10,092 nt of DNA from Planctomicrobium sp. (GCA_029259835.1 JAJDEL010000030.1:1-10092); one strand, 5' to 3'. Numbered from the stretch's first letter, positions 1 to 7,196 are shown. The notes: a model not told the origin generated them from the sequence alone. Numbers and translations are program-made.

Positions 1-58
1 AAACAGTATTTCGCGTTACATGTCTCAGCAATGTCCAAGCTCAACGCGTGCTGTTGAA

Positions 59-86
59 ATTCGAATTCAATTCGAATTCAATTCGA
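59..86. repeat. 11-bp tandem repeat overlapping the phoD-like stop codon
   Basis: The unit ATTCGAATTCA occurs at 59-69 and 70-80, followed by a partial third copy (ATTCGA) at 81-86. Each unit contains the 8-bp palindrome ATTCGAAT, so the two full copies can also pair with each other as an 8-bp stem with a 3-nt loop (59-66 with 70-77). The stop codon of the minus-strand phosphatase gene (78-80) lies inside the repeat, so the hairpin would form directly after translation ends. The T-tract after it on the minus strand is poor, so calling it a terminator is only an inference. Positions 1-58 show nothing recognisable. Confidence 0.6.
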
Positions 87-1115
87 CTGCAACTCAGATA
101 GCTTTAAGGCTTGTTCGATTTGAACCTCACGACTGGCATCACGGATTTGGACCTGAATCGCTGGATCGGACTTGCTCCAATCAATTTTGATGAGGCCGTA
201 GTTTTCTTTGTGATAGGTTCTCAAATTCGTTCGGAAGCGATTTTCTGTTGGTGTTCCACGTGGGTGAATCTGGTTGAAACTGCTTGATGTGAAATCATAG
301 ATCGGATAATCGAGATGTTTCTCGACTCTCGAATACTCCGACCAATGTCGATCTCCACTGATGATGAAGACTCCGTTGGCGCTGGTTGATTGAATCAATG
401 ACAGCAGCCGCGTTCGTTCGCGTGGAAGATTCGACCACGTCTCCTGACCAGCGTCGGAAGCGAGAAGTTGAATGCTCGAAGCCAAAATTCGAACTTCCGC
501 CGACCGCCGAAGTTGCTCTCCGAGCCAGTTCCATTGAGCTTCACCGAGCATCGTTTTTTGAGGACCATCATCCGGAAGGTACGGACCGCCGACACGCCGT
601 TCTTCACTCTTCTTGAGGGGGGAGCGGAAGTATCGCGTGTCGAGCAAAATGATCTGCACACGTTTTCCGACCGGGCCGAGAATGACTGCGTCGTAGACTC
701 CTTCTCGGTTTCGGCGAGGCGAATCGGCCGGGACTTGCCAGAAATTTAGGTACTCTTTTTGAGCAAGTTTGCGTTGTGGATAGTCAGCCCCTCCATCGTT
801 CACGCCATAGTCGTGATCGTCCCAAGTGGCATAGATCGGGGATGCCATGAGAAGGGACTGGAAATCTGGATTGCTTCTCAGTCGGTCATACTTGCTTCTC
901 ATTACCTCCATGTCGCTGGTGTCGGCATAGATATTATCTCCCAGAAAGATCACTGCATCCGCCTTTTCGTCTGCCATCCGCCTAAGAAGTGGCATCGGGC
1001 GATCTTGTTTGATGCACGATCCAAACAGAATTGTCTCGACCGTCTCCTCAGCCAGAGCCGGTCGAGAGAGGCAACAGAGGAGAACAACCACACAGGGTTT
1101 AATGAATTCATTCAT
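78..1115 (-). CDS. PhoD-like secreted metallophosphatase (alkaline phosphatase D family)
   Basis: This is a 345-residue member of the PhoD branch of the metallophosphatase superfamily, which hydrolyses phosphate mono- or diesters with bound metal ions outside the cytoplasm. Residues 1-22 are a signal peptide (hydrophobic core, then PALA before EE), which supports the ATG at 1113-1115 although no clear Shine-Dalgarno sequence precedes it. Family motifs appear in order: FGSC (31-34), LGDNIYAD (58-65), WDDHDYG (98-104), LLDTRYFR (157-164) and SGDRHWSE (253-260). These carry the Asp, Asn and His residues expected to bind metal. The protein lacks the N-terminal PhoD_N domain of the Bacillus enzyme, as do many short family members. 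It is probably its own transcription unit, since a terminator lies upstream at 1165-1194. The true substrate is unknown: family members act on teichoic acid, phospholipid or phosphodiesters. No Pho box was recognised. Confidence 0.9.
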   Translation of the reverse strand: MNEFIKPCVVVLLCCLSRPALAEETVETILFGSCIKQDRPMPLLRRMADEKADAVIFLGDNIYADTSDMEVMRSKYDRLRSNPDFQSLLMASPIYATWDDHDYGVNDGGADYPQRKLAQKEYLNFWQVPADSPRRNREGVYDAVILGPVGKRVQIILLDTRYFRSPLKKSEERRVGGPYLPDDGPQKTMLGEAQWNWLGEQLRRSAEVRILASSIQLLASDAGQETWSNLPRERTRLLSLIQSTSANGVFIISGDRHWSEYSRVEKHLDYPIYDFTSSSFNQIHPRGTPTENRFRTNLRTYHKENYGLIKIDWSKSDPAIQVQIRDASREVQIEQALKLSELQSN

Positions 1116-1164
1116 GGCGAAAATTGACTTGCGGTGGTATTAGAAGTTGGAAGACGGGGGGATA

Positions 1165-1194
1165 ATAAGCAAAAGAGCCACCCGAAGGTGGCTC
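1165..1194 (-). terminator. Intrinsic terminator of the LamG/PEP-CTERM gene
   Basis: A perfect 8-bp stem (GAGCCACC at 1175-1182, GGTGGCTC at 1187-1194) closes a 4-nt loop. On the minus strand the loop reads TTCG closed by a C-G pair, the very stable cUUCGg tetraloop, and is followed by TTTTGCTTATT. It begins about 27 nt after the stop codon of the minus-strand PEP-CTERM gene. Stem, loop and T-rich tail all fit Rho-independent termination in that direction. It separates this gene from the phosphatase gene downstream. Confidence 0.85.
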
Positions 1195-1221
1195 CCACTG
1201 AGTGATAGATCTCATGTTGCG

Positions 1222-2037
1222 TTAAGTCGCTTTCCGTTTTCGGCGCCAGTTGTAGCCAGCAATGCCAATCAGGCTCAGACCCATCAGAGCGAAGCTCGAA
1301 GGTTCAGGGACTGAACTCCCCAGAAATTGTGAGGGAGCCAGCGCAGTATCAGAAATTCGAACTTCGTCAATAATGCCGTTGAAGTGCTGACCAATACTGA
1401 GGCCATCAGCCAATCCTCCAATTGAGACGCGGGCGTTGGGAAAGAGAGCGACATTGGGGCGCACACCAGCCGCAGACTTTGAACCAATTTCCGCTCCATT
1501 GACGAAAACTTTCATCGTATCAGTCGAGTGATCAAGTGTTCCCGCGACATGTATGAACACTCCCGTAGGAAGCAAAGGAACTGTGTCAAGGATTTGGTCT
1601 GCACTCAGGTTCGAAAGGTTAAATCGCAACCTGCCATTAAGCACCGCAAGGTAGACCGGATCCTTTCCACCTCTTGAGTCACCACGAAAAAAAATCTGAC
1701 GCAGTGAAGCCCCATCATCTAAGCGAATGAACGCCTCAACGGTCAAACTCTGTAATTGGAACAGGCTGGAATCAGCTCGCGATGCGATGTCGTTGGCACC
1801 ATCAAAATCCAAACCTAAAGCACTTCCAGGATTAGGGACGGATCGGTAGATCGGTCCTCCGAGTGGAGTCATGTCCAGACTATTGCCAGAGGAGTCCAAC
1901 AAGACGTCAGGACCAGCCGCGATGGAATTGGCTGTTCCTTCCTCGAATCTCCAATGTGCAATAACGCTTGCATGAGTAGAAGAGACGAGACCGACGACCC
2001 CAATAAACAAAACGAAAGATCGAAGTAATTTCATCAT
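1222..2037 (-). CDS. LamG-domain (concanavalin A-like) protein with PEP-CTERM sorting signal
   Basis: This is a 271-residue exported protein. Residues 1-24 form a signal peptide ending THA before SVIAHW. Residues about 26-235 form one LamG/concanavalin A-like jellyroll: the opening VIAHWRFEEG, the middle LTVEAFIRL, and the closing GIIDEVRISDTAL (221-233) are typical of this fold, which binds glycans or proteins. The C-terminus is a complete PEP-CTERM signal: VPEP (243-246), a hydrophobic helix (about 248-262) and the basic tail RRKRK (265-269). Exosortase would recognise this tail and place the protein at the surface or in extracellular polymer; no exosortase gene lies in this window. I start at the ATG at 2035-2037 because AAAGGAG lies 6 nt upstream; the adjacent ATG at 2032-2034 is also possible. 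An in-frame ATG at 2098-2100 is less likely because it overlaps the candidate -10 element and would put a polar stretch before the signal peptide. The ligand is unknown. Confidence 0.88.
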   Translation of the reverse strand: MMKLLRSFVLFIGVVGLVSSTHASVIAHWRFEEGTANSIAAGPDVLLDSSGNSLDMTPLGGPIYRSVPNPGSALGLDFDGANDIASRADSSLFQLQSLTVEAFIRLDDGASLRQIFFRGDSRGGKDPVYLAVLNGRLRFNLSNLSADQILDTVPLLPTGVFIHVAGTLDHSTDTMKVFVNGAEIGSKSAAGVRPNVALFPNARVSIGGLADGLSIGQHFNGIIDEVRISDTALAPSQFLGSSVPEPSSFALMGLSLIGIAGYNWRRKRKAT

Positions 2038-2043
2038 CGCTAG

Positions 2044-2050
2044 CTCCTTT
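2044..2050 (-). promoter_or_regulatory. Ribosome binding site deciding the LamG/PEP-CTERM start
   Basis: AAAGGAG on the minus strand lies 6 nt before the ATG at 2035-2037 and 9 nt before the adjacent second ATG. It is one of the clearest Shine-Dalgarno sequences in the window. It argues against translation from the upstream in-frame ATG at 2098-2100. Confidence 0.75.
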
Positions 2051-2098
2051 CCACGTTCGTCATTTTGTGTCACCCACTTAGGGGAAAACAATCCGATC

Positions 2099-2128
2099 AT
2101 TGTAATCGTCGATCTTCCGGGAAATCAA
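2099..2128 (-). promoter_or_regulatory. Candidate sigma70-type promoter of the LamG/PEP-CTERM gene
   Basis: On the minus strand, TTGATT (2123-2128) and TACAAT (2099-2104) are separated by 18 nt and resemble the -35 and -10 boxes. Transcription would start near 2092 and give a leader of about 55 nt before the ATG at 2037. The pair lies just beyond the stop codon of the upstream VOC gene, which fits an independent transcription unit. The call rests on consensus similarity only. Confidence 0.35.
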
Positions 2129-2132
2129 CTGT

Positions 2133-2564
2133 TCACTTTGCAAAAAGTTGCCCACGGTCTTTGAAAGCCTTGAACTCCAAAGCATTTCCAGACGGATCGA
2201 GAAAGAACATCGTTGCCTGTTCGCCGACTTGTCCTTCGAAACGAATGTAAGGTTCAATCACGAATTCGATTCCAATCTCGGTGAGTTGGGCTGCGAGATC
2301 TTTCCAATCTTCCAGTTCCAAAATGACACCAAAGTGTGGCACCGGAACGTCGTGACCATCGACCGGATTCAAATGGTTACGTTCTTGCGGAGGCAACATG
2401 TTTGGACGTTCGTGTGCAACAATTTGGTGCCCGTATAAATCGAAATCTATCCAGGTATCGTCGCTACGACCCTCTGGGAGTCCCAGAACTTCTCCATAAA
2501 AGTGTTTCGCTTCTGCTAGGTTCCGCACAGGAAAAGCAAGATGAAACGGCGTCAGTTCAGGCAT
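2133..2564 (-). CDS. VOC-fold protein, predicted extradiol dioxygenase-like (COG3565 type)
   Basis: This is a 143-residue single-subunit member of the vicinal oxygen chelate (glyoxalase/bleomycin resistance/extradiol dioxygenase) superfamily. It matches the pattern I know from COG3565: [17 protein letters not shown] at the N-terminus, [17 protein letters not shown] in the middle, VPHFGV, then [15 protein letters not shown] near the C-terminus. The two beta-alpha-beta-beta-beta modules supply a likely metal triad: His8, His77 and Glu130. The family is usually cytosolic and its substrate is unproven. I chose the ATG at 2562-2564 because the conserved fold begins a few residues later. The frame stays open upstream to a TTG at 2667-2669 and passes an ATG at 2640-2642, but those extra 26 to 35 residues do not resemble the family and no site has a strong ribosome binding sequence. 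The gene stands 95 bp upstream of the LamG gene on the same strand. Confidence 0.85.
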   Translation of the reverse strand: MPELTPFHLAFPVRNLAEAKHFYGEVLGLPEGRSDDTWIDFDLYGHQIVAHERPNMLPPQERNHLNPVDGHDVPVPHFGVILELEDWKDLAAQLTEIGIEFVIEPYIRFEGQVGEQATMFFLDPSGNALEFKAFKDRGQLFAK

Positions 2565-2844
2565 GGGATTCTCGACGGCGAAGAGGAAATGAGGCGAGGA
2601 TGCAGTAAATTGGTGCTGGACCGCATTTCGGATATGCCCCATTTGAGCATCGATGCGAACCAGCTTCAACGTGCCCTGATGGCAGTTTTTAGATCTTCAT
2701 GGCTTTTTCTCTACGACTCTGCTGTTCGATGCAAATCGTTCAATCAGTGAATTCGAATTGTGTAGTTTGCGAATTTCTCCTACTCTTAAACAGTCTTTGA
2801 TACGAGTGAGTACCTTACTATTCATCTATCAGGAGAAGCATTCG
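2565..2844. other. Divergent intergenic region between VOC and DUF1559 genes
   Basis: About 280 bases separate the start of the minus-strand VOC gene from the start of the plus-strand DUF1559 gene. It should hold the promoters of both. It includes the in-frame upstream extension of the VOC gene (to 2669), another ATTCGAAT palindrome at 2751-2758 and the DUF1559 ribosome binding site at 2831-2835. The DUF1559 frame is open back to a TTG at 2758. I see no convincing -35/-10 pair and no RNA gene or riboswitch-like structure. Confidence 0.5.
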
Positions 2845-3816
2845 ATGCGGCAACGCAAAGCGTTTACACTCATTGAACTTTTGGTGGTCATTGCGATCAT
2901 CGCAATTCTGGTTGCACTTCTACTGCCTGCTGTGCAACAAGCCAGAGAGGCAGCTCGGCGAACGCAATGTAAAAACAACCTGAAACAATTAACGCTGGCT
3001 CTGCACAATTACCACGATGCTTATCTTTCTTTTCCCAGCGCTTCTCAGCATCCATCAACATTTGGCCCTTCCCCGTTTGTGGCGATGCTTCCACATTTCG
3101 AGCAAGGGGCGATTGCAAATCAGTATGATCCTGGAGGACATTCCGGTGCGAGTGGGTCAACCAATGACGCTCTCACAATCCCACTCAATATCTTCCAGTG
3201 CCCGTCGGATCCCAATTCAAGTGGAGTCACAGCACTTGGTTGGACGAACTACCACACGAATCACGGCACCTGGGTCGGATTGAATGGCTGGGACGGTGCA
3301 TTCGCTCCGAATTTCAATGCTGGCGGAGGAATATCACCGGGGTTTCTCTCCATGAACGCATTCGTCGATGGAACCAGCACGACCGCAGCGTTTGCAGAAG
3401 TCGCCAACGGTCCTCCCAACGGAGCGATTATCAGACGCTTTACAGATTGTTTTGAATTCGGGACTGTTACCGCCACGAGCACGACCATGGCAAGATCAGA
3501 CATGCTTGGTAAAGACTGGAATACTGTTTCGCTCGCAGGTGGTTGGAGTCCCCCGTGGCGTTGGCGCGGGTATCCCTGGCGTGAAGGGTCCGTTTGGCGA
3601 ACTGGTTACAATCACCTTTTGCCTCCGAACAGCGCATGCTGGCGCCCCAATAATAACTGGTGGCAACTCGTCTCCCCGGCAAGCAGCTATCACACTGGGA
3701 CTGCAAACGCAGCGATGTGCGATGGCTCAGTTCGATCAGTCTCAGAAAACATTGATGGAAGAGTCTGGGAAGGAGTCGGTTCACGAGAAGGTGGAGAAGT
3801 CGTGAGTGAATTTTAG
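2845..3816 (+). CDS. DUF1559 protein with type IV pilin-like N-terminal methylation signal
   Basis: This is a 323-residue member of the DUF1559 family (also called SBP_bac_10), which occurs in many copies per genome in planctomycetes. Residues 1-28 are a type III (prepilin) signal: short basic MRQRK, then AFTLIELL with the conserved Glu at +5, then a hydrophobic helix. A prepilin peptidase would cut before Phe7 and leave the protein as a pseudopilin-like envelope protein. The phylum-typical [20 protein letters not shown] follows at 27-46. The C-terminal domain carries [19 protein letters not shown] (281-299), a variant of the family's H-x(n)-DG motif, and ends with the usual RxGGEVV. The start is the ATG at 2845, 9 nt after AGGAG (2831-2835) and at the correct methylation signal; the frame upstream is open but would bury that signal. 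The residue at -1 is Ala6 rather than the usual Gly. A Trp-rich stretch (225-273) has nine tryptophans. No specific function is established for the family. Confidence 0.92.
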   Translation: MRQRKAFTLIELLVVIAIIAILVALLLPAVQQAREAARRTQCKNNLKQLTLALHNYHDAYLSFPSASQHPSTFGPSPFVAMLPHFEQGAIANQYDPGGHSGASGSTNDALTIPLNIFQCPSDPNSSGVTALGWTNYHTNHGTWVGLNGWDGAFAPNFNAGGGISPGFLSMNAFVDGTSTTAAFAEVANGPPNGAIIRRFTDCFEFGTVTATSTTMARSDMLGKDWNTVSLAGGWSPPWRWRGYPWREGSVWRTGYNHLLPPNSACWRPNNNWWQLVSPASSYHTGTANAAMCDGSVRSVSENIDGRVWEGVGSREGGEVVSEF

Positions 3817-3942
3817 AACAATTTGACTCACCTGTGTCTGCCTAGGACCATAAGAAAAAGGCATTTACTCAACTGTGAGCTTTGTTTGAAGTGAACAGAG
3901 ATCGCGCCAGTTCGTAACCTGCTGTTGAAACGTGGAACATTG

Positions 3943-4089
3943 ATGACCAAATATGTTATTCTCTTTATTGTTTTGCTGATAACTGCTGGTTGTGGGAAAC
4001 CAGAACCAACCGCCGACTCAGCGGCAGTTGAGAAAGAGATCGAACAGCTCAATGAGCATCGTGAGCGCGAGTGGAACAATGAGGAGTAA
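3943..4089 (+). CDS. Small lipoprotein downstream of DUF1559 gene
   Basis: This is a 48-residue reading frame. It begins MTKYVILFIVLLITAGCGKP: one Lys at the N-terminus, a hydrophobic core at 4-15 and the lipobox ITAGC, with Cys17 as the predicted lipidated residue after signal peptidase II cleavage. The mature part, about 32 residues, is highly charged and helix-prone (EKEIEQLNEHREREWNNEE), which could form one short amphipathic helix or coiled coil. A weak GGA lies 6 nt before the ATG. The gene starts 126 bp after the DUF1559 stop on the same strand with no strong terminator between, so co-transcription is plausible. From family knowledge, small lipoproteins of this type commonly follow DUF1559 genes in planctomycetes. 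Its role is unknown; a periplasmic or outer-membrane partner of the DUF1559 protein is my inference. Confidence 0.75.
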   Translation: MTKYVILFIVLLITAGCGKPEPTADSAAVEKEIEQLNEHREREWNNEE

Positions 4090-4169
4090 ATTTTCGTCGA
4101 GGATTGATGATTCAGATCGCGAAAACCTCATGAGAGCCTCAGAGCTGAGTCAACTCACTCTTTTCCACT

Positions 4170-7016
4170 TCAAATCAACCCCTGAGGAAGTGACTCTCCG
4201 AAGGTCATGTCCCTTTCCCGGCTGCCGAGTTGTCCCCCTTTTTCGACTAACTCGATGAAGTGAGCTGAGGTTTTTTGCTCATGTAGCCAGGTAACGACTC
4301 TACTGCGTTGTGACTCGTCGATGTCTCGGTATCGGTCGCCAGTTTTTCGAGCGAGTTGCACAAGGGCGAACCTGCGATCATGGCTTGATTTGTGTACGTC
4401 CAGCAATTGGTCGATCCAGCCTGCGACTTTTTCCGTTGGGACGACTCCGCTCAATGAACCATAAAACGGTTGCCGGGAACCAACGCGACCGATGGTCCAC
4501 AACAAAGCCGGCAGGATGGCTTTGCTCTCAGGAAAGGCAAGAGTCGCCAGTGCCGAGTCCGCGATTTCAATTTTCATTTTCAGTGGTAAGCGCTCGAACG
4601 AACCCAGCATCCGCCACGATTCGGAAAGTTCTTCTGGAGTCTCTCGACTGCGATGGCGGCGGCGACCTTTGTTTCCTTCTTCGTCAGCTTCAGTGGCCAG
4701 TAATGATCTTTTGACTTTGTCTTTGATGCTCGCCACCAACTGCAACGCGAGCGACTGTTGTTGTTCCGCCGTGAGTCCGCCTGCGACACGGCGCCACAAA
4801 ATCCACCATTCCATGAGCGAGGTCGATCCGGTGAATTTCAGTTTCCCATGAAGATTGTCCCAAGTTTCCGAAACGCGCCAGTCATCCATTGCCACTCCAA
4901 AGCCGGGGCGAAGTGAGAAGCCTAGCAAATTCAACCAGCGCGCTTCATGGTCGGCGCTCAGGTTGCGGGACTCTTCATAGTCCATCAACTCCCGCCACAT
5001 TCTTCGCAGTAGTGAGGGAGGCCAATCTTCTTTTGACAGGTGCAATGTTCGCGCCATGCGTTTGGCAATGCCTGACGGCTTTTCGCTCGCTTTCTTGCCA
5101 AAGGATTTTCGCAGCACTGTTGCCGCGACTTCGAGAACTTGCGGTTCGAGAACCTGCGCGGCTTCACCTTGTCCTTGACGTCCAGTGAGATCGGTCTGTG
5201 TTGTCGAACGAACGTCGAACTGGAACTGCCACTTGCGATCTCCGGTAGCTTCGCTGCACCACAGTTGCAGCGTCCCGAAGTCGTTCAGTTTCGCATGCGT
5301 GATGACCGGAACCGAAGCGGCATCCTTCTCTTCGCGTGGTTGTAAGACAGTTCGAATCGGAGGCAGAGCCGTCATCTGCCCTCGTTTGACATCAACAATT
5401 GCACCAGTGGGATCTGTCAGTCGCGTGCTGGAAGAGAAAATCGGGAACTGAACCGGGGTCGCAATCGTCAGGTCGAATTCAAAGTCATCAAGTGTTGTTT
5501 CGAAACCGGGTTCCGCACCGGCTGGCATTAATGTCAACGCTTTCAGTTTTGGCTTTCCTTTTTCTTCAACACCAACACCAAGGTAGAACGTCCGAGGCAG
5601 CCTCGCCTCAATGCAAACACCATTCCCGCGTCGGACCATTCCGTAACACGCCGCTCCGCGTGCGACTGCGAGATCGTGTTCTTTGTTTTCCAAAACGCGT
5701 GGGGACCAATTTTCGTCAGCGCTACGAAACCATCTTTCAATTTGGTGGACGATTCGATCCTGAATCAACGGCGACTGAAGCACTCCCCCATTGAAGAGTA
5801 CAACGTCAGGACGTGTCGCCTCGCGAGTTTGGCGTTCGTTGTTTCTCGAATGATCCGAAAGAAACGCTGCCAGGTGTCGAGTCACCGCAGCATCGGAAGC
5901 GTACGGTAAACCGAATTTCTGAATCTCGGATTGCACTTGCCGCGGACGTTCATCGAGACCAACTTTCGGAAAGAATTCGGACAACAGAAGTTCCTGAACT
6001 TCATCTCTGGTCAATTCAGTTTGTAGCCCACCATCTATAGATTCAGGATCACCTGCAGAGAGCGAAATCGTGTATGTCTCTGGGGGATCTGGACTGAGAA
6101 GTGTTTCCTTTGCGTGACGGCAAATCTGAACGAGGCTTCCCCACTGTCTCGGTGTGAGAGGAGCATCCTGGTTGAGTTTTTTCTCAAGATGCCGTGCCAA
6201 TGCCAGGTCGAGATTGTCTCCACCGAGAACCAGTTGATCACCGACTGCCACGCGATGAAACTCTGCCTCCCCGTTTTCATTTGGTTTGACTTGGATCAAA
6301 GTGAAGTCCGAAAATCCGCCGCCAATATCACACACCAGAATCGTCTGTCCAGGTGTGACAAATTCTTGCCAGTTTTCTTGATGCGAATTCAGCCAGGCAT
6401 ACAACGCAGCCAGCGGTTCTTCATTCAAGAAGAGACGGTCAAGCCCTGATAGTTTTGCAGCATCGACTGTGAGTTCTCTGGCGACTTCATCAAATGAAGC
6501 TGGTACGGTGAGTACGATATCCTGATCTTCAAGTAGAGCATCTGCGTGTTCTACATTCCACGCATCGCGGATATGGCTCAGGTATTTTGCACTCACTTCG
6601 ACAGGCGAGAACATTTCAATATCCGCGGATCCATGCCACGGGAGCAGCGAAGAAGTTCGGTCAACGCCAGGATGGCATAACCAGGACTTCGCTGATTCGG
6701 TCACGCGATCAGGCACAAGCTTGCCCTGCTCTCGCGCGAAAGCTCCGACCGCCGCAGATGTCTTTTCATTCTCCCAAGGCATCGCAAGTGCTGAGTCCGC
6801 AAATTCTTCTTCTACCGCCTGATAATCAAACGATGGAAGTGTCTTGCGAGACTCAATCTGTCCTGGAGCAACGATTTGCGGGATCGCAAAGGACTGCACT
6901 TGCAAGTTTTCTGGTTGGGTATCGACATAGCAGACAGCGGAATTCGTCGTCCCTAAATCAATCCCAACAACGAATCGACTGGGAACCGGCGTTTCAATTG
7001 TAGAATCAGCACTCAT
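4170..7016 (-). CDS. Long Hsp70-family protein with DUF3731-type C-terminal region
   Basis: This 948-residue protein is an Hsp70-type ATPase with a much longer C-terminus than DnaK (about 640 residues). The actin-like nucleotide-binding domain fills about residues 14-465: phosphate-1 loop VVGIDLGTTNSAV (16-28), VPASFDE (171-177), NEEPLAALYAW (198-208), phosphate-2 loop VCDIGGGFSDFTL (228-240), adenosine loop VVLFNGGVLQSPLIQDRI (405-422) and connect-2 DLAVARGAACYG (448-459). A beta-rich region resembling the substrate-binding domain covers about 500-605. Residues 605-948 lack the DnaK helical lid and EEVD-like tail. They are rich in Trp and Arg and fit the DUF3731 extension found in some bacterial Hsp70-like proteins. 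A basic, low-complexity linker lies near 776-792. The ATG at 7014-7016 places the phosphate-1 loop correctly. No dnaJ, grpE or second Hsp70 gene is nearby and no CIRCE element precedes it. It is probably a cytosolic ATP-dependent chaperone; the client is unknown. Confidence 0.9.
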   Translation of the reverse strand: MSADSTIETPVPSRFVVGIDLGTTNSAVCYVDTQPENLQVQSFAIPQIVAPGQIESRKTLPSFDYQAVEEEFADSALAMPWENEKTSAAVGAFAREQGKLVPDRVTESAKSWLCHPGVDRTSSLLPWHGSADIEMFSPVEVSAKYLSHIRDAWNVEHADALLEDQDIVLTVPASFDEVARELTVDAAKLSGLDRLFLNEEPLAALYAWLNSHQENWQEFVTPGQTILVCDIGGGFSDFTLIQVKPNENGEAEFHRVAVGDQLVLGGDNLDLALARHLEKKLNQDAPLTPRQWGSLVQICRHAKETLLSPDPPETYTISLSAGDPESIDGGLQTELTRDEVQELLLSEFFPKVGLDERPRQVQSEIQKFGLPYASDAAVTRHLAAFLSDHSRNNERQTREATRPDVVLFNGGVLQSPLIQDRIVHQIERWFRSADENWSPRVLENKEHDLAVARGAACYGMVRRGNGVCIEARLPRTFYLGVGVEEKGKPKLKALTLMPAGAEPGFETTLDDFEFDLTIATPVQFPIFSSSTRLTDPTGAIVDVKRGQMTALPPIRTVLQPREEKDAASVPVITHAKLNDFGTLQLWCSEATGDRKWQFQFDVRSTTQTDLTGRQGQGEAAQVLEPQVLEVAATVLRKSFGKKASEKPSGIAKRMARTLHLSKEDWPPSLLRRMWRELMDYEESRNLSADHEARWLNLLGFSLRPGFGVAMDDWRVSETWDNLHGKLKFTGSTSLMEWWILWRRVAGGLTAEQQQSLALQLVASIKDKVKRSLLATEADEEGNKGRRRHRSRETPEELSESWRMLGSFERLPLKMKIEIADSALATLAFPESKAILPALLWTIGRVGSRQPFYGSLSGVVPTEKVAGWIDQLLDVHKSSHDRRFALVQLARKTGDRYRDIDESQRSRVVTWLHEQKTSAHFIELVEKGGQLGSRERDMTFGESLPQGLI

Positions 7017-7196
7017 TGGATTTCATTTTCGGTAAAGAAAAGCAGCGAAGCGAAGAAGAATAGCAATTCCGCTTGCAAGTGTTGATTCCAATGACGAAAT
7101 TGTTTGCAGACAATCACAGATGGGATCATGTTGACGGCAGATGCTATCTTTTCCCTCTCAATCAACTCACATGCCAGTTTCAGTGGAATCATTTGA
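7017..7196. other. Divergent promoter region between Hsp70 and FG-GAP genes
   Basis: These 180 bases separate two divergent genes and should hold both promoters. I looked for the CIRCE heat-shock operator (TTAGCACTC inverted repeat) and for clear -35/-10 pairs and found none. A weak GGA at 7185-7187 lies 9 nt before the FG-GAP start codon. Confidence 0.5.

Noticed and set aside
395..749. Plus-strand and minus-strand alternative frames inside the phosphatase gene
   Set aside because: The phosphatase frame has a signal peptide and all expected PhoD motifs. The others have Arg/Ser-rich composition typical of out-of-frame reading.
1101..1112. 12-bp palindrome AATGAATTCATT at codons 2-5 of the phosphatase gene
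   Set aside because: It is within coding sequence, AT-rich and easily explained by chance. No second copy suggests a binding site.
4091..4169. Possible convergent terminator between the lipoprotein and Hsp70 genes
   Set aside because: Only short stems of 4 to 6 bp (for example around 4138-4157) are visible, with loops too short or too long and weak T-tracts. None is convincing.
4310..7003. Several plus-strand open frames of 70 to 138 codons opposite the Hsp70 gene (for example 4310-4714, 5399-5794 and 6587-7003)
   Set aside because: They lie wholly antisense to a gene with unmistakable family motifs, have no ribosome binding sites and resemble no known domain. They are shadows of its codon usage.
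7017..7196. CIRCE heat-shock operator upstream of the Hsp70 gene
   Set aside because: Neither half of the TTAGCACTC/GAGTGCTAA inverted repeat is present.
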